A stretch of 64,000 bases of DNA from Marinobacter sp. (lineage in GTDB: Bacteria; Pseudomonadota; Gammaproteobacteria; Pseudomonadales; Oleiphilaceae): contig NZ_JACUUB010000001.1 in NCBI RefSeq assembly GCF_014859525.1, positions 62,001-126,000 on the forward strand. The letters run 5' to 3'. A model generated the notes under the pieces. That model made no database searches, had not been told where the DNA came from, and was given only the letters and a program-made list of their open reading frames with translations. Positions 21,678 through 31,432 of this stretch are shown here, in pieces (positions within the stretch are counted from its first letter, which is position 1; each line of letters begins with the position of its first letter). The position numbers were made by a program, and so were the translations under genes.

Positions 21678-22712
21678 ATGATCATAATCAAACGGTTAAG
21701 AATCCTCACACTGATCGCAGCCCTCTTGATGGTAGGTAACGCAGCCAAAGCCGACCTGGTGATTTTGCAGTATCATCATGTGGATGACAGCACACCGGCG
21801 GCAACCAGCACCTCTGTCTCACTGTTTGAGGCTCAGCTGCAAATGATCCAGGAGTTGGATCTGGAGGTCGTGCCTTTGCTCTCAGGCACCCGACAGGCTC
21901 TGGCAGGCGAGCTTGAGACGTCACGCCAGATCGCCATCACCTTTGACGACGCGTACGAATCAGTCTACAGCGCTGCCGTGCCCATTCTTGAACGCTTCGG
22001 TGTGCCCTATACGATTTTTGTGAACACTGATGCCATCGGCTCCCGAGGTTATATGACCTGGGATGAGATTCGGGAGCTTGGTAAACTCGAACACGTCACC
22101 ATTGCGAATCACAGCACCGACCATGCTCATATGGCACGCCGAACCGGTGAACCCGAAACCCAATGGACATCCCGGGTAAACCACAGTCTTGACGAGGCCC
22201 AAAAAGAACTCAAGCGCAAACTTGGGATAGACGAACCCATGTTTGCTTATCCATACGGCGAGTTCGATGAAGCTCTAGAAGCAAAACTAGCCGAACGAGG
22301 ATGGTATGGTTATGGGCAACAATCCGGCGCGGTTGGCCGCTGGTCCCATGACACCAGGTTGCCACGATTCCCTATGGCCAACGCTTACGGCCAGCTCGGA
22401 AGCCTGAAAGACAAACTGTTAAGCAGGGCCTTCCCTGTGCCGGCAAAAGATCTTCCCGATGGTGTTATAGATTCGAATCCACCAGCCATGAGCTTTCCTC
22501 TTGGCGAGCAACTGGACGCCAATCGCCTCACCTGCTTTGCCTCTGGCATGGGCCGTATCGACTTCACGGTCACCGACGGCATAGTGCGTGTAAAGGCCCC
22601 AAAGGCGTTTCAAAGTCGTCGTTTCCGTTATAACTGCACTCACCCAGCCGGTCAGGGCAGCTTTTACTGGTTATCCCAGCAATGGCTGGACCGCGACAAG
22701 CCAGAAGACTAA
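21678..22712 (+). CDS. Secreted polysaccharide deacetylase family protein
   Basis: Signal peptide MIIIKRLRILTLIAALLMVGNAAKA; ITFDDAYESVY, NHSTDHAHM, FAYPYGEFDE NodB-type motifs. Confidence 0.88.
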   Translation: MIIIKRLRILTLIAALLMVGNAAKADLVILQYHHVDDSTPAATSTSVSLFEAQLQMIQELDLEVVPLLSGTRQALAGELETSRQIAITFDDAYESVYSAAVPILERFGVPYTIFVNTDAIGSRGYMTWDEIRELGKLEHVTIANHSTDHAHMARRTGEPETQWTSRVNHSLDEAQKELKRKLGIDEPMFAYPYGEFDEALEAKLAERGWYGYGQQSGAVGRWSHDTRLPRFPMANAYGQLGSLKDKLLSRAFPVPAKDLPDGVIDSNPPAMSFPLGEQLDANRLTCFASGMGRIDFTVTDGIVRVKAPKAFQSRRFRYNCTHPAGQGSFYWLSQQWLDRDKPED

Positions 22713-22717
22713 TTCCG

Positions 22718-23010
22718 CTAATCGGCAAACGTAGCGATGCCCAACTCGCCAATACGGACGTGGGGTATCGCTGCCGGGCCACGCGGAGTCTTAATAACCG
22801 TTTGGCCTTGCAGGTCATCTGCAGTGGTATAAATGATCAACCAGCGCTCGCCCTGGCCCGGAAAAACCGGCACTTAAGCCTCGAGATAACCCCGTTGACG
22901 CCAAGTTTCCTGGGGGTAAAGCGATCAACTGGAAGGATGAGCGCCCCGATGTCATCCCAGGGCCCGACGTTGCCACCGCATAACGCAAGCCAGGGCTGCA
23001 GCGGCTCATC
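22718..23010 (-). pseudogene. Frameshifted coding remnant of unknown family
   Basis: Two protein-like segments in different minus frames: DEPLQPWLALCGGNVGPWDDIGALILPVDRFTPRKLGVNGVISRL and VPVFPGQGERWLIIYTTADDLQGQTVIKTPRGPAAIPHVRIGELGIATFAD*; loss of one A at CTTAAGTG would join them. Confidence 0.5.
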
Positions 23011-24472
23011 ACAACGTAAAAACGAAGCCGATCAAGGCATAGCTGATCAGAGTAACGACCACCACACCGATCAGGTTTAACGCGAAGCCGGCCCGAATCA
23101 TGTCTGAAATTCGCATATGCCCGCTCGAGAACACAATGGCGTTTGGCGGAGTGGCCACCGGCATCATAAAAGCACAGCTGGCGGCGATCGCCGCCGGCAC
23201 CGTCAACAGCAGGGGTGACAAGTTCTGAGACATCGCCAGAGCGCCCAGCAACGGCAGGAACGCCGCAGCGGTCGCAGTGTTACTGGTTACCTCGGTCAGG
23301 AATATAATCACAACGGCGACCAGAGCCACCATCACCAAGGTTGGCAGCACACCGGCAGCCCCCAAACTTGCGGCTATCCATTCGGCCAGTCCAGAGCTGC
23401 TGATCACACCCGCCATGGCCAACCCGCCACCAAACAGCAGTAACACGCCCCAGGGCAGCTTGCTCGCAGACTCCCAATCCAGCACAAAGGTGCGATCTGC
23501 AGTATTGACTGGAATGATAAACATCGCGATGGCGGCAGCGATCGCGATCCCTGTATCACTGAGCCAAGGCATGAGTTCGGCCGACAATAACGGCCGAAAA
23601 ATCCAGGCACTGGCTGTTAGAACAAACACCGTAGCCACCAGTTTTTCGCCCCGGCTCATTGCACCCAGCTTGGTCAACTCTTCACGAATCATTTCGCCAC
23701 TGCTCGAAGATTCGCTAACGCCGAAGTCTTTCCTTGTAAGCCACCACCATGCCAACACCAGCATGATCACTGATACCGGCAGGCCCAGCAGCATCCATTG
23801 GGCAAAGCCAACCGAGATGCCCTGATTTTCGCTCAGATAAGCCGCCAATAAGGCATTGGGCGGCGTACCGATCAGCGTAGCAATACCACCAATGCTGGCA
23901 GAGTAGGCAATCGCCAGAAGTAATGCAGTCGCGTAGCGCCGGACACCCTCAGGGTTAGAGGGGTCCATCATCGCCACAACAGACAAACCAATCGGCAACA
24001 TCATGATGGCGGTGGCGGTGTTACTGACCCACATGCTAAGAAACGCCGTTGCCAGCATAAAGCCTGCGATCTGGCGCTTGGGTTGATCGCCTACCGCTCT
24101 GAGCGTCAGCAGTGCAATCCGGCGGTGTAAATTCCAGCGTTGCATCGCCAGGCCAAGGGTAAAACCGCCCAAAAACAGGAAGATAATCGGATTGGCATAA
24201 GGTGACGTAGCCTGGCCTATGGTGCCCAATCCGAGGGCAGGTATCAGTACGATCGGCAACAGAGCAGTGGCCGGAATGGGAATGGCTTCAGTTGACCACC
24301 ACGTTGCCATCAGCAGCATCAACCCTAAGGCAGACCAGGCTTCCTGGCCCATGGTTTCAGGAGCCGGCACCACCCAGGTGATCAGCAAAAAAAACGCTCC
24401 CAGAATAAGGCCGACAACCTGACTTTTAGGCAACCCCTCGCGTTTATGTTCTGCGGACTGCTGCTCGGTCAT
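23009..24472 (-). CDS. SLC13/DASS family sodium-coupled anion (dicarboxylate/sulfate) symporter
   Basis: Polytopic; TEVTSNTATAAAFLPLL and SNTATAIMMLPIG SNT motifs. Confidence 0.9.
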   Translation of the reverse strand: MTEQQSAEHKREGLPKSQVVGLILGAFFLLITWVVPAPETMGQEAWSALGLMLLMATWWSTEAIPIPATALLPIVLIPALGLGTIGQATSPYANPIIFLFLGGFTLGLAMQRWNLHRRIALLTLRAVGDQPKRQIAGFMLATAFLSMWVSNTATAIMMLPIGLSVVAMMDPSNPEGVRRYATALLLAIAYSASIGGIATLIGTPPNALLAAYLSENQGISVGFAQWMLLGLPVSVIMLVLAWWWLTRKDFGVSESSSSGEMIREELTKLGAMSRGEKLVATVFVLTASAWIFRPLLSAELMPWLSDTGIAIAAAIAMFIIPVNTADRTFVLDWESASKLPWGVLLLFGGGLAMAGVISSSGLAEWIAASLGAAGVLPTLVMVALVAVVIIFLTEVTSNTATAAAFLPLLGALAMSQNLSPLLLTVPAAIAASCAFMMPVATPPNAIVFSSGHMRISDMIRAGFALNLIGVVVVTLISYALIGFVFTL

Positions 24473-24510
24473 TTGGTACCACTCTGGCTGGTTGGTTTAA
24501 GTCCATATAC

Positions 24511-24831
24511 TTAATTGTCGGCGCAATTTACACAAACCGTGGTATATGGCAAGACCTGCAAACGTCTTGGGTCGATCGTTTCACCACAACGCTCGCATTC
24601 ATCGCCAAGACCTTGGTCAATTCGATCCAGTGCATGGGCTATCTGAACGAGTTCGGTTCGGGTCTCATGTTCCAGGGAATCCACCACCTCATCGTTCTGA
24701 GTTTGCGTAGCCTGCTCTTCAAAATCCTTGTCAAGCGCCCCGGTTTCGCGACGCTGATGGGCTTGGTAACGTGCCAGTCTGTCTTCAAGATCGGATTTGA
24801 GAACTTCCAGTTCGGATTTACGATTGCTCAT
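24511..24831 (-). CDS. TraR/DksA C4-type zinc-finger protein
   Basis: CERCGETIDPRRLQVLPYTTVCVNCAD, 106 aa. Confidence 0.88.
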   Translation of the reverse strand: MSNRKSELEVLKSDLEDRLARYQAHQRRETGALDKDFEEQATQTQNDEVVDSLEHETRTELVQIAHALDRIDQGLGDECERCGETIDPRRLQVLPYTTVCVNCADN

Positions 24832-24971
24832 GACGCTCTTCCTTCGGGTTATTGGTCGACATTACTTTGAAGGATATGCTGAACTCGCGATTGACGCCTG
24901 TCAAAATAGCGTCATTCTTCATAAGGTAAACTGAGACATCAGTCATCCAAGCTACAAAGGAGTTGTAACCT

Positions 24972-25328
24972 ATGAACACCGATCTTTTCGAAAAAGCCAA
25001 TCGCCTGAACGAAACCCTGTTCACCCAGTTCACCAAGGCCACCGAAATCCAAATGGAAGCCTTCCGCCGTTATGCGGACGTTGCCATGGAGCAGGCTCGC
25101 AAAGTATCAGAAGTCCGGGACCTGGATGGTCTGAAGCAAGTCACATCCGAGCAGGCAGAAACGCTGAAATCACTGAGTGAGCAATTCACCAGCGACTGGA
25201 AAACCTGGCAGGACTACCTGAACGAGACCCGTGAGCAGGTGCAGCAAGTATTCGCCTCTGACGTCACCGAACCTGCAAAAGAAAAGGCCTCAGCTAACAA
25301 GGCCAGTGGCAACAAAACCACAGCCTGA
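24972..25328 (+). CDS. Phasin family protein
   Basis: Amphipathic MNTDLFEKANRLNETLFTQFTKATEIQMEAFRRYADVAMEQARK; precedes phaC. Confidence 0.82.
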   Translation: MNTDLFEKANRLNETLFTQFTKATEIQMEAFRRYADVAMEQARKVSEVRDLDGLKQVTSEQAETLKSLSEQFTSDWKTWQDYLNETREQVQQVFASDVTEPAKEKASANKASGNKTTA

Positions 25329-25402
25329 TCAGATCAGTGCTGCAAAGGTCGGAATGGCGTCGCTGTTCCGGCCGTTTTTTTATCGTTCGGCAGGAGCCTG
25401 TC

Positions 25403-27205
25403 ATGTTCGGTCTGGATTTCATCAATAAAACGGCAAATCAACTGGTCAAGAGCTTCGAGGACAACGTCCGGCAAGGCCAACAACATATCGAAAACTGGCT
25501 TGGCGATAGCGGTATGGTTGACCACGCTAAACTCTCCACCTTGAGCGAGGCCTCCGACGCTTACCGAACGATGGCAGAAGACCTGCTGTTGCATCCGCTG
25601 CGGTTTGCCGGCGCAGAAATCGATCTGGCCAAGAAACACCTGAGCCTGGCCCGCTACACACTCGCCAGACTGACCGGCAAACAACCCGAGCCTGTCACAT
25701 TGCCAGATCCGGACGACCGCCGTTTTCTGGCCGAGGACTGGCAAAAACATCTACCGTTTGACGTATTGCAACAGGCTTACCTGATCAATTCCAAAGCGTT
25801 CCTCAGCTGGGTTGAAAACATGGAGGCCCTACCCGGCCCAACCCGCGATCAAATGATGTTTTATGCCCGTCAACTAACGAGCGCCCTGTCACCATCCAAC
25901 TACCCGCTCTCAAATCCCGAGGTACTGCGAATTACCTGGGAGCGTAAAGGGATGAACCTGGTAGACGGCGCCCGCAATCTGATTGAAGATCTTCGTCAGA
26001 ATCCGAATCTGTTTAACGTGGGCATGACGGACCGCTCGGCATTTGAGGTCGGCCGCAATCTGGCCAACACACCTGGCAAAGTGGTGTACCAGAATGAACT
26101 GATGCAACTTATCCAGTATGCGCCCACCACCAAAACCGTGGCCAAGCGCCCGCTGTTGATCGTCCCGCCCTGGATCAACAAATTCTACATTCTTGACCTG
26201 ACCGAGAAGAACTCGTTTATCCACTGGCTTGTCAGCCAGGGACAGACAGTGTTCGTGGTGTCCTGGCGCAACCCCGGACCAAAGCAAAAAAACAAAGGCT
26301 GGGATGATTACATGGCCCTTGGTCCAGTTGCTGCCATTGAGGCCGTGCAGAAGGCCACCGGCGAGGAGCAGATGAACGCGATCGGCTACTGCATCGGCGG
26401 CACACTGCTGGGCTCCACCATGGCCTGGCTAAAGAAGAAGCAGCGTGACCCGATTGTCAGCACAACCTATCTGACCACCCTGCTGGACTTCTCAGATCCC
26501 GGCGGTATCGGTGTGTTCATCACGGACCATGCCATTCGCGGGATTGAGCAGGCCATGGACAAAAAAGGCTATCTGGACGGCCGAGCCATGGCCTTTACCT
26601 TTAACCTGCTGCGTGAGAACGATCTGTTCTGGTCGTACTGGACCAATAACTACCTGAAAGGCCTGAAGCCCGCCGCCTTTGATCTGCTCTATTGGAATAC
26701 CGACGGCACCAACCTGCCTGCGCGGATGCACAGCTATTATCTGAGAGAAATGTACCTGCACAATCGACTGGTTGAGCCAGATGTGCTGACCATGGGTGGC
26801 GAGAGCATCAACCTTGCAGAGATCGAGGTTCCCTCATTCTTCCTGTCTGCGCGGCAAGACCACATTGCCAAATGGAAAACCACCTATAAAGGCGCCAAAG
26901 CCTATGGCGGCAACGTGAAGTTCGTGCTGTCAGGTTCTGGGCACATCGCCGGTGTGATCAACCCGCCCTACAAAGAGAAATATGGATACTGGACCAACGA
27001 CAATCTGAGCGACAATTCAGACGACTGGTTCAACGGCACAGAACATCACCCGGGCTCCTGGTGGCCGTACTGGAAAGCATGGATTCAGGCGCACGAGGGC
27101 GAGCAGGTATCCGCCCGACAGCCGGGTGATGGCAAACTAAAGGCTATTGAGGACGCGCCGGGCAGTTACGTAAAAGTGAAGGCCGCCGAAGCCGGTCGTG
27201 AATAG
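25403..27205 (+). CDS. phaC: Class I poly(R)-hydroxyalkanoic acid synthase
   Basis: Lipase-like box GYCIGGTLLGS, PPWINKFYILDL, SGSGHIAGVINPP. Confidence 0.94.
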   Translation: MFGLDFINKTANQLVKSFEDNVRQGQQHIENWLGDSGMVDHAKLSTLSEASDAYRTMAEDLLLHPLRFAGAEIDLAKKHLSLARYTLARLTGKQPEPVTLPDPDDRRFLAEDWQKHLPFDVLQQAYLINSKAFLSWVENMEALPGPTRDQMMFYARQLTSALSPSNYPLSNPEVLRITWERKGMNLVDGARNLIEDLRQNPNLFNVGMTDRSAFEVGRNLANTPGKVVYQNELMQLIQYAPTTKTVAKRPLLIVPPWINKFYILDLTEKNSFIHWLVSQGQTVFVVSWRNPGPKQKNKGWDDYMALGPVAAIEAVQKATGEEQMNAIGYCIGGTLLGSTMAWLKKKQRDPIVSTTYLTTLLDFSDPGGIGVFITDHAIRGIEQAMDKKGYLDGRAMAFTFNLLRENDLFWSYWTNNYLKGLKPAAFDLLYWNTDGTNLPARMHSYYLREMYLHNRLVEPDVLTMGGESINLAEIEVPSFFLSARQDHIAKWKTTYKGAKAYGGNVKFVLSGSGHIAGVINPPYKEKYGYWTNDNLSDNSDDWFNGTEHHPGSWWPYWKAWIQAHEGEQVSARQPGDGKLKAIEDAPGSYVKVKAAEAGRE

Positions 27206-27501
27206 GCTTTCTTTCTGACATCGATAACATCAGGGCAGCCTGTGGCGCAGCCGCTCCCGGTATTGCGCATCCATCCTGTACACCGGGCTGCCCGCCGGCA
27301 TACTATCACCCGGAATAACGGCCAAAACTGCACACTGCCTTTGTGCAACCTGATTTATATCAATTACCTACCAATCGTTACCCTAAGTTCCACCTTAGTC
27401 CCATTGTTGAGCACCACTGGACCACCGACACTACGTTGCCCTTGCATAGAACAACAAAAATAGTCCGATCCCGAGACTCATCACATTGGAGACCAACCGT
27501 A

Positions 27502-28749
27502 ATGATGTATAAGAAACTGCTGCTCGCAGTCTGCTTGCTGCTGGGCAGCGCTGTGGTCTATGCCGAAACGATCAAGATTGGCCTGAACTACCCCCAGACC
27601 GGTCGCTACCAGGACCAGGGCCTGCAACAGCGCCTGGGCGCCTACCTGGCCGTGGATGAGATCAATCAGGCTGGTGGAGTTCTGGGGCAACGTCTGGAAC
27701 TGGTCATCCGCAATTCTCGTGGCGAGCCCGACCAAGGCGCGAAGAACACCGCTGAGTTGATTGACCGTGAGGGCGCACAAATGGTTTTCGGTGGAGTGTC
27801 CAGTGCCGTCGCCATTTCTTCTGGTAAGGCCGCGCGTGAGCGCAATCGCCTCTACTTCGGGACGCTTACCTACTCCAATGCCACCACCGGCAGCGAAGGC
27901 CATAGCCATATGTTCCGGGAGCCTTACAACGCCTGGATGACCGCAAAAGCTCTGAGCCAATATCTGAACCGTCATCACGCCGAGCAGAACTACTTTTACA
28001 TCACCGCCGATTACACCTGGGGTTGGTCGGTTGAGGAGTCGGTTCGCAAATTCTCAAACACGGAAGACACGGAAACTCATCAGGGCGTTAAGACCCCCTT
28101 TCCGAGAGCCTTGACCAGCGATTTCAGAAAAGCCCTCGAGCAAGCTGCACAGAGCGATGCAGAGGTTTTGATGCTGGTCCTGTTCGGCGACGATATGGTT
28201 CGTGCCCTGAATGCCGCCTATGAAATGGGCCTGACCAAGCGCATGCAAGTGGTGGTTCCCAACCTGACCCTCGGTATGGCACGGCAGGTAGGCCCCACCA
28301 TTATGGAGGGTGTGATAGGCGCAGCACCCTGGGTGTGGAACCTGCCTTACGAGAATAACTACCAAAGGGGTAAAGAGTTTGTTGAGGCGTTCTCCAACCA
28401 TTACGATATGCGACCGTCGTCTTCAGCCGCGTCTGCTTACAGTATTGTCTACCAATACAAAGACGCCGTAGAGCGAGCTGGCAATACCAACACCCGGGAT
28501 GTGATGCGCCAATTGGAAGGCCACCGTTACACCTTGCTCAAAGATGAACAACACTGGCGAGCCTTTGACCACCAGAATGTTCAGACGGTCTACGTTGTCA
28601 GAGTGAAGCCCCGTGAGACGATCATGGCCGATCGGTTCGGTTCGGATTACTTCGACATCATTGATTCCATGTCCGGCGACGAAGCCGCCCAAACCCGGCA
28701 AGAGTGGGAAGCTCGACGCCTGGCCTCCGGCAAACCCGCTTCACTCTGA
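27502..28749 (+). CDS. ABC transporter substrate-binding protein, branched-chain amino acid/urea-type
   Basis: Signal peptide MMYKKLLLAVCLLLGSAVVYA; TIKIGLNYPQTGRYQDQGLQQRLGAYLAVDEINQAGGVLGQ periplasmic-binding fold. Confidence 0.88.
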   Translation: MMYKKLLLAVCLLLGSAVVYAETIKIGLNYPQTGRYQDQGLQQRLGAYLAVDEINQAGGVLGQRLELVIRNSRGEPDQGAKNTAELIDREGAQMVFGGVSSAVAISSGKAARERNRLYFGTLTYSNATTGSEGHSHMFREPYNAWMTAKALSQYLNRHHAEQNYFYITADYTWGWSVEESVRKFSNTEDTETHQGVKTPFPRALTSDFRKALEQAAQSDAEVLMLVLFGDDMVRALNAAYEMGLTKRMQVVVPNLTLGMARQVGPTIMEGVIGAAPWVWNLPYENNYQRGKEFVEAFSNHYDMRPSSSAASAYSIVYQYKDAVERAGNTNTRDVMRQLEGHRYTLLKDEQHWRAFDHQNVQTVYVVRVKPRETIMADRFGSDYFDIIDSMSGDEAAQTRQEWEARRLASGKPASL

Positions 28750-28864
28750 GCCAACGCAGCTCTGAAACCCAGGCCCGGCGGCCAAAATTCCACCGCCGGG
28801 CACGCCCTATCGTGCCCCCATCGCTTTACCCTTTCGCCACATTCTTTGATAATCGATTCCTATT

Positions 28865-30466
28865 ATGAGGGAAGATCAGGAGCAGGCGCGCGTGACGATG
28901 GAAAGCAGTGGTCAACGAATGGAAGCGGAACATCCGTCAGGCGTGGCTGATCAATGTGATCTGCTGGTAATCGGCGGCGGTGTCAACGGCACGGGTATCG
29001 CCATGGACGCCGCTGGCCGCGGCCTGAAGGTCGTGCTGTGTGAAATGAACGACCTCGCCTCGGCCACGTCTTCCAGCAGCAGCAAACTGATTCACGGCGG
29101 CCTGCGTTATCTTGAGCACTATGAATTCCGGCTGGTGCGAGAAGCGCTGGCCGAGCGGGAAGCACTGCTTGCCAACGCGCCCCACATCATGTGGCCGATG
29201 CGTTTCCGGTTGCCGCACCAACCTCACCTGCGGCCGGCCTGGATGATCCGTACCGGTCTGTTCCTGTACGATCATCTGGCCAAGCGGGAATTGCTGGCAG
29301 GCTCACGTGCTATCAGTTTCAAAGAAAACTCGCCACTCAAATCGGAGATCACCAAAGGCTTTGAGTATTCAGATGGCTGGGTAGACGATGCCCGCCTTGT
29401 CGTATTGTCAGCCCTTAACGCAAAGCGCAAAGGCGGCGTCATACTCACTCGCACCCGCTGCGTTCATGCCAATCGCGACAACAAAGGCTGGCAGGCAACC
29501 CTGGAGGACACCCTCACCGGCCATCACCGCACCATCAAAACCACGGTTATCGTTAACGCCACGGGGCCCTGGGTAAGTCGTATTTTCGACGAAAGCCTTG
29601 GTATGAAAGCGCCCAAGCAGATCCGGATGGTCAAAGGCAGTCACATTGTGGTGCCAAAACTGAACCAGGACGACGAAGCCTACATCCTGCAAAACCAGGA
29701 TGATCGCATCGTGTTTGTAATCCCCTATGAGGATCAGTTTTCGTTGATCGGCACTACCGATGTGGACTTTGAGGGTAATCCGCAAGAAGCTGCCATCTCA
29801 CAGGAAGAGACCGATTACCTGCTCGCCATCGTGAACCAGTATTTCCGCAGACAACTGGCGCCGAACGATGTGGTCTGGAGTTATTCCGGTGTGCGCCCGC
29901 TGATGGACGAGGAAGGCGGCACTGCGCAGTCTGCATCCAGAGACTATTCCTTTGAAGTGGACGATAAAAACCACCAGGCGCCGCTGATCTCGGTGTTCGG
30001 AGGCAAAATCACCACCTACCGAAAACTGGCCGAGGCGGTTACAGATCAGGTGTGCCGGTATTTCCCCGGCTCCGGTAAATCCTGGACTCAGAAGGCGCTA
30101 CTACCCGGCGGCGATTTCAAAAACCACGCCGAACTGGAAGCCAAACTGAACGCTGACTTTCCGTGGCTCAACAGTGCGGTAATCCGCCGTTTTGCCCGCA
30201 GCTACGGCACCGACAGCTACCGCATTCTCAACCGGTGCCAAAGCCCGAAAGACATGGGCCACTGGTACACCGAAACCCTGTCGCAAAAAGAAGTGGATTA
30301 CCTGATTTTTGAGGAGTGGGCCCTGAACGCCGAAGACATACTCTGGCGCAGAACCAAGCAAGGGCTGTACATCACCGAAGAGCAACAACGGGCACTGGAT
30401 ATGTACATCTGCCAGACAGCCCCGAGACGCCTGCCAGAATGCGCAGCATTGGCGCTGTCAAAGTAG
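28865..30466 (+). CDS. glpD: Aerobic glycerol-3-phosphate dehydrogenase
   Basis: FAD motif DLLVIGGGVNGTGIAMDAAGRGL, SSSSKLIHGGLRYLE. Confidence 0.94.
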   Translation: MREDQEQARVTMESSGQRMEAEHPSGVADQCDLLVIGGGVNGTGIAMDAAGRGLKVVLCEMNDLASATSSSSSKLIHGGLRYLEHYEFRLVREALAEREALLANAPHIMWPMRFRLPHQPHLRPAWMIRTGLFLYDHLAKRELLAGSRAISFKENSPLKSEITKGFEYSDGWVDDARLVVLSALNAKRKGGVILTRTRCVHANRDNKGWQATLEDTLTGHHRTIKTTVIVNATGPWVSRIFDESLGMKAPKQIRMVKGSHIVVPKLNQDDEAYILQNQDDRIVFVIPYEDQFSLIGTTDVDFEGNPQEAAISQEETDYLLAIVNQYFRRQLAPNDVVWSYSGVRPLMDEEGGTAQSASRDYSFEVDDKNHQAPLISVFGGKITTYRKLAEAVTDQVCRYFPGSGKSWTQKALLPGGDFKNHAELEAKLNADFPWLNSAVIRRFARSYGTDSYRILNRCQSPKDMGHWYTETLSQKEVDYLIFEEWALNAEDILWRRTKQGLYITEEQQRALDMYICQTAPRRLPECAALALSK

Positions 30467-31432
30467 CTTTGTGACCCAGGCCTGATCAAGCGCCGCCGCG
30501 GCACCGTAAAGACCCGTCAGAGGGTCCTGTACGACCCAGACAGGCGTTGCCGCCAGCAAGGGGCGCATTCGCCCTTTGTTTTCAAATTCGCCCCGGAAAC
30601 CACTGGACAAAAAAAACGGCAGGATCGCAGGCAAAATGCCACCGCACAGATACACGCCGCCAAAACTGCCCAGCGTCAACGTGGCATTACCGGCCACCTG
30701 CCCCATGATTTTGCAAAATCGCTCCAGTGTTTGCCGGGCCAGATCACTCGATCCATTGACGGCTGCCGCAGTGACCTGTTCCGGCGTTGTCAGGGTAGCT
30801 GGCAACGCCTTGATCGTGGCTAATGCCCGGTACAGATTGAGGAGCCCTCCGCCGCAGAGCAAACGCTCCACCGACACCCGGCCAAACTGCGCCCGCAGAT
30901 AATCCAGAACCTGAGATTCCGTGTCGTCGGACGGCGCAAAGTCGACATGACCACCTTCGGTAGCCAAAGGCACCCAACCCGGATGAGCCGGAATCAACGC
31001 GGACATCCCTAGCCCGGTGCCTGGCCCCATAATCAGCAACGGGCCAGGCTGGCGCTCTGCGAGAGCCCCCACGGGCACCAGCTTATGCCCAGGCACGTGC
31101 ACCACACCCAGAGCCATCGCCGTGTAATCGTTTACCAGTCTGAACCGGTGCCAACCAAAGGCTTGCTGCAGTGCTTGGGTATCAAAGTGCCAGTGATTGT
31201 TGGTCATCGCAACGGTATGGCCAACAACCGGAGCCGCGATGGCAAAGCAGGCCTCAGTCACCGGGACAGACACGCCGGCAAGATAGTCGGCGACAGCGGC
31301 TTGCGGACCAGCATAGTCGCTGCATTTCAGAATACGCGTTTCCAGCAGCGCCACTGAGCCCTTCTCAACCAGGGCAAAGCGGGCATGGGTGCCTCCAATG
31401 TCCCCGACCAACGCAAGCGCCTTGGCGATCAC
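30458..31432 (-). CDS. glk: Glucokinase
   Basis: [38 protein letters not shown]. Confidence 0.93.
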   Translation of the reverse strand: MIAKALALVGDIGGTHARFALVEKGSVALLETRILKCSDYAGPQAAVADYLAGVSVPVTEACFAIAAPVVGHTVAMTNNHWHFDTQALQQAFGWHRFRLVNDYTAMALGVVHVPGHKLVPVGALAERQPGPLLIMGPGTGLGMSALIPAHPGWVPLATEGGHVDFAPSDDTESQVLDYLRAQFGRVSVERLLCGGGLLNLYRALATIKALPATLTTPEQVTAAAVNGSSDLARQTLERFCKIMGQVAGNATLTLGSFGGVYLCGGILPAILPFFLSSGFRGEFENKGRMRPLLAATPVWVVQDPLTGLYGAAAALDQAWVTKLL

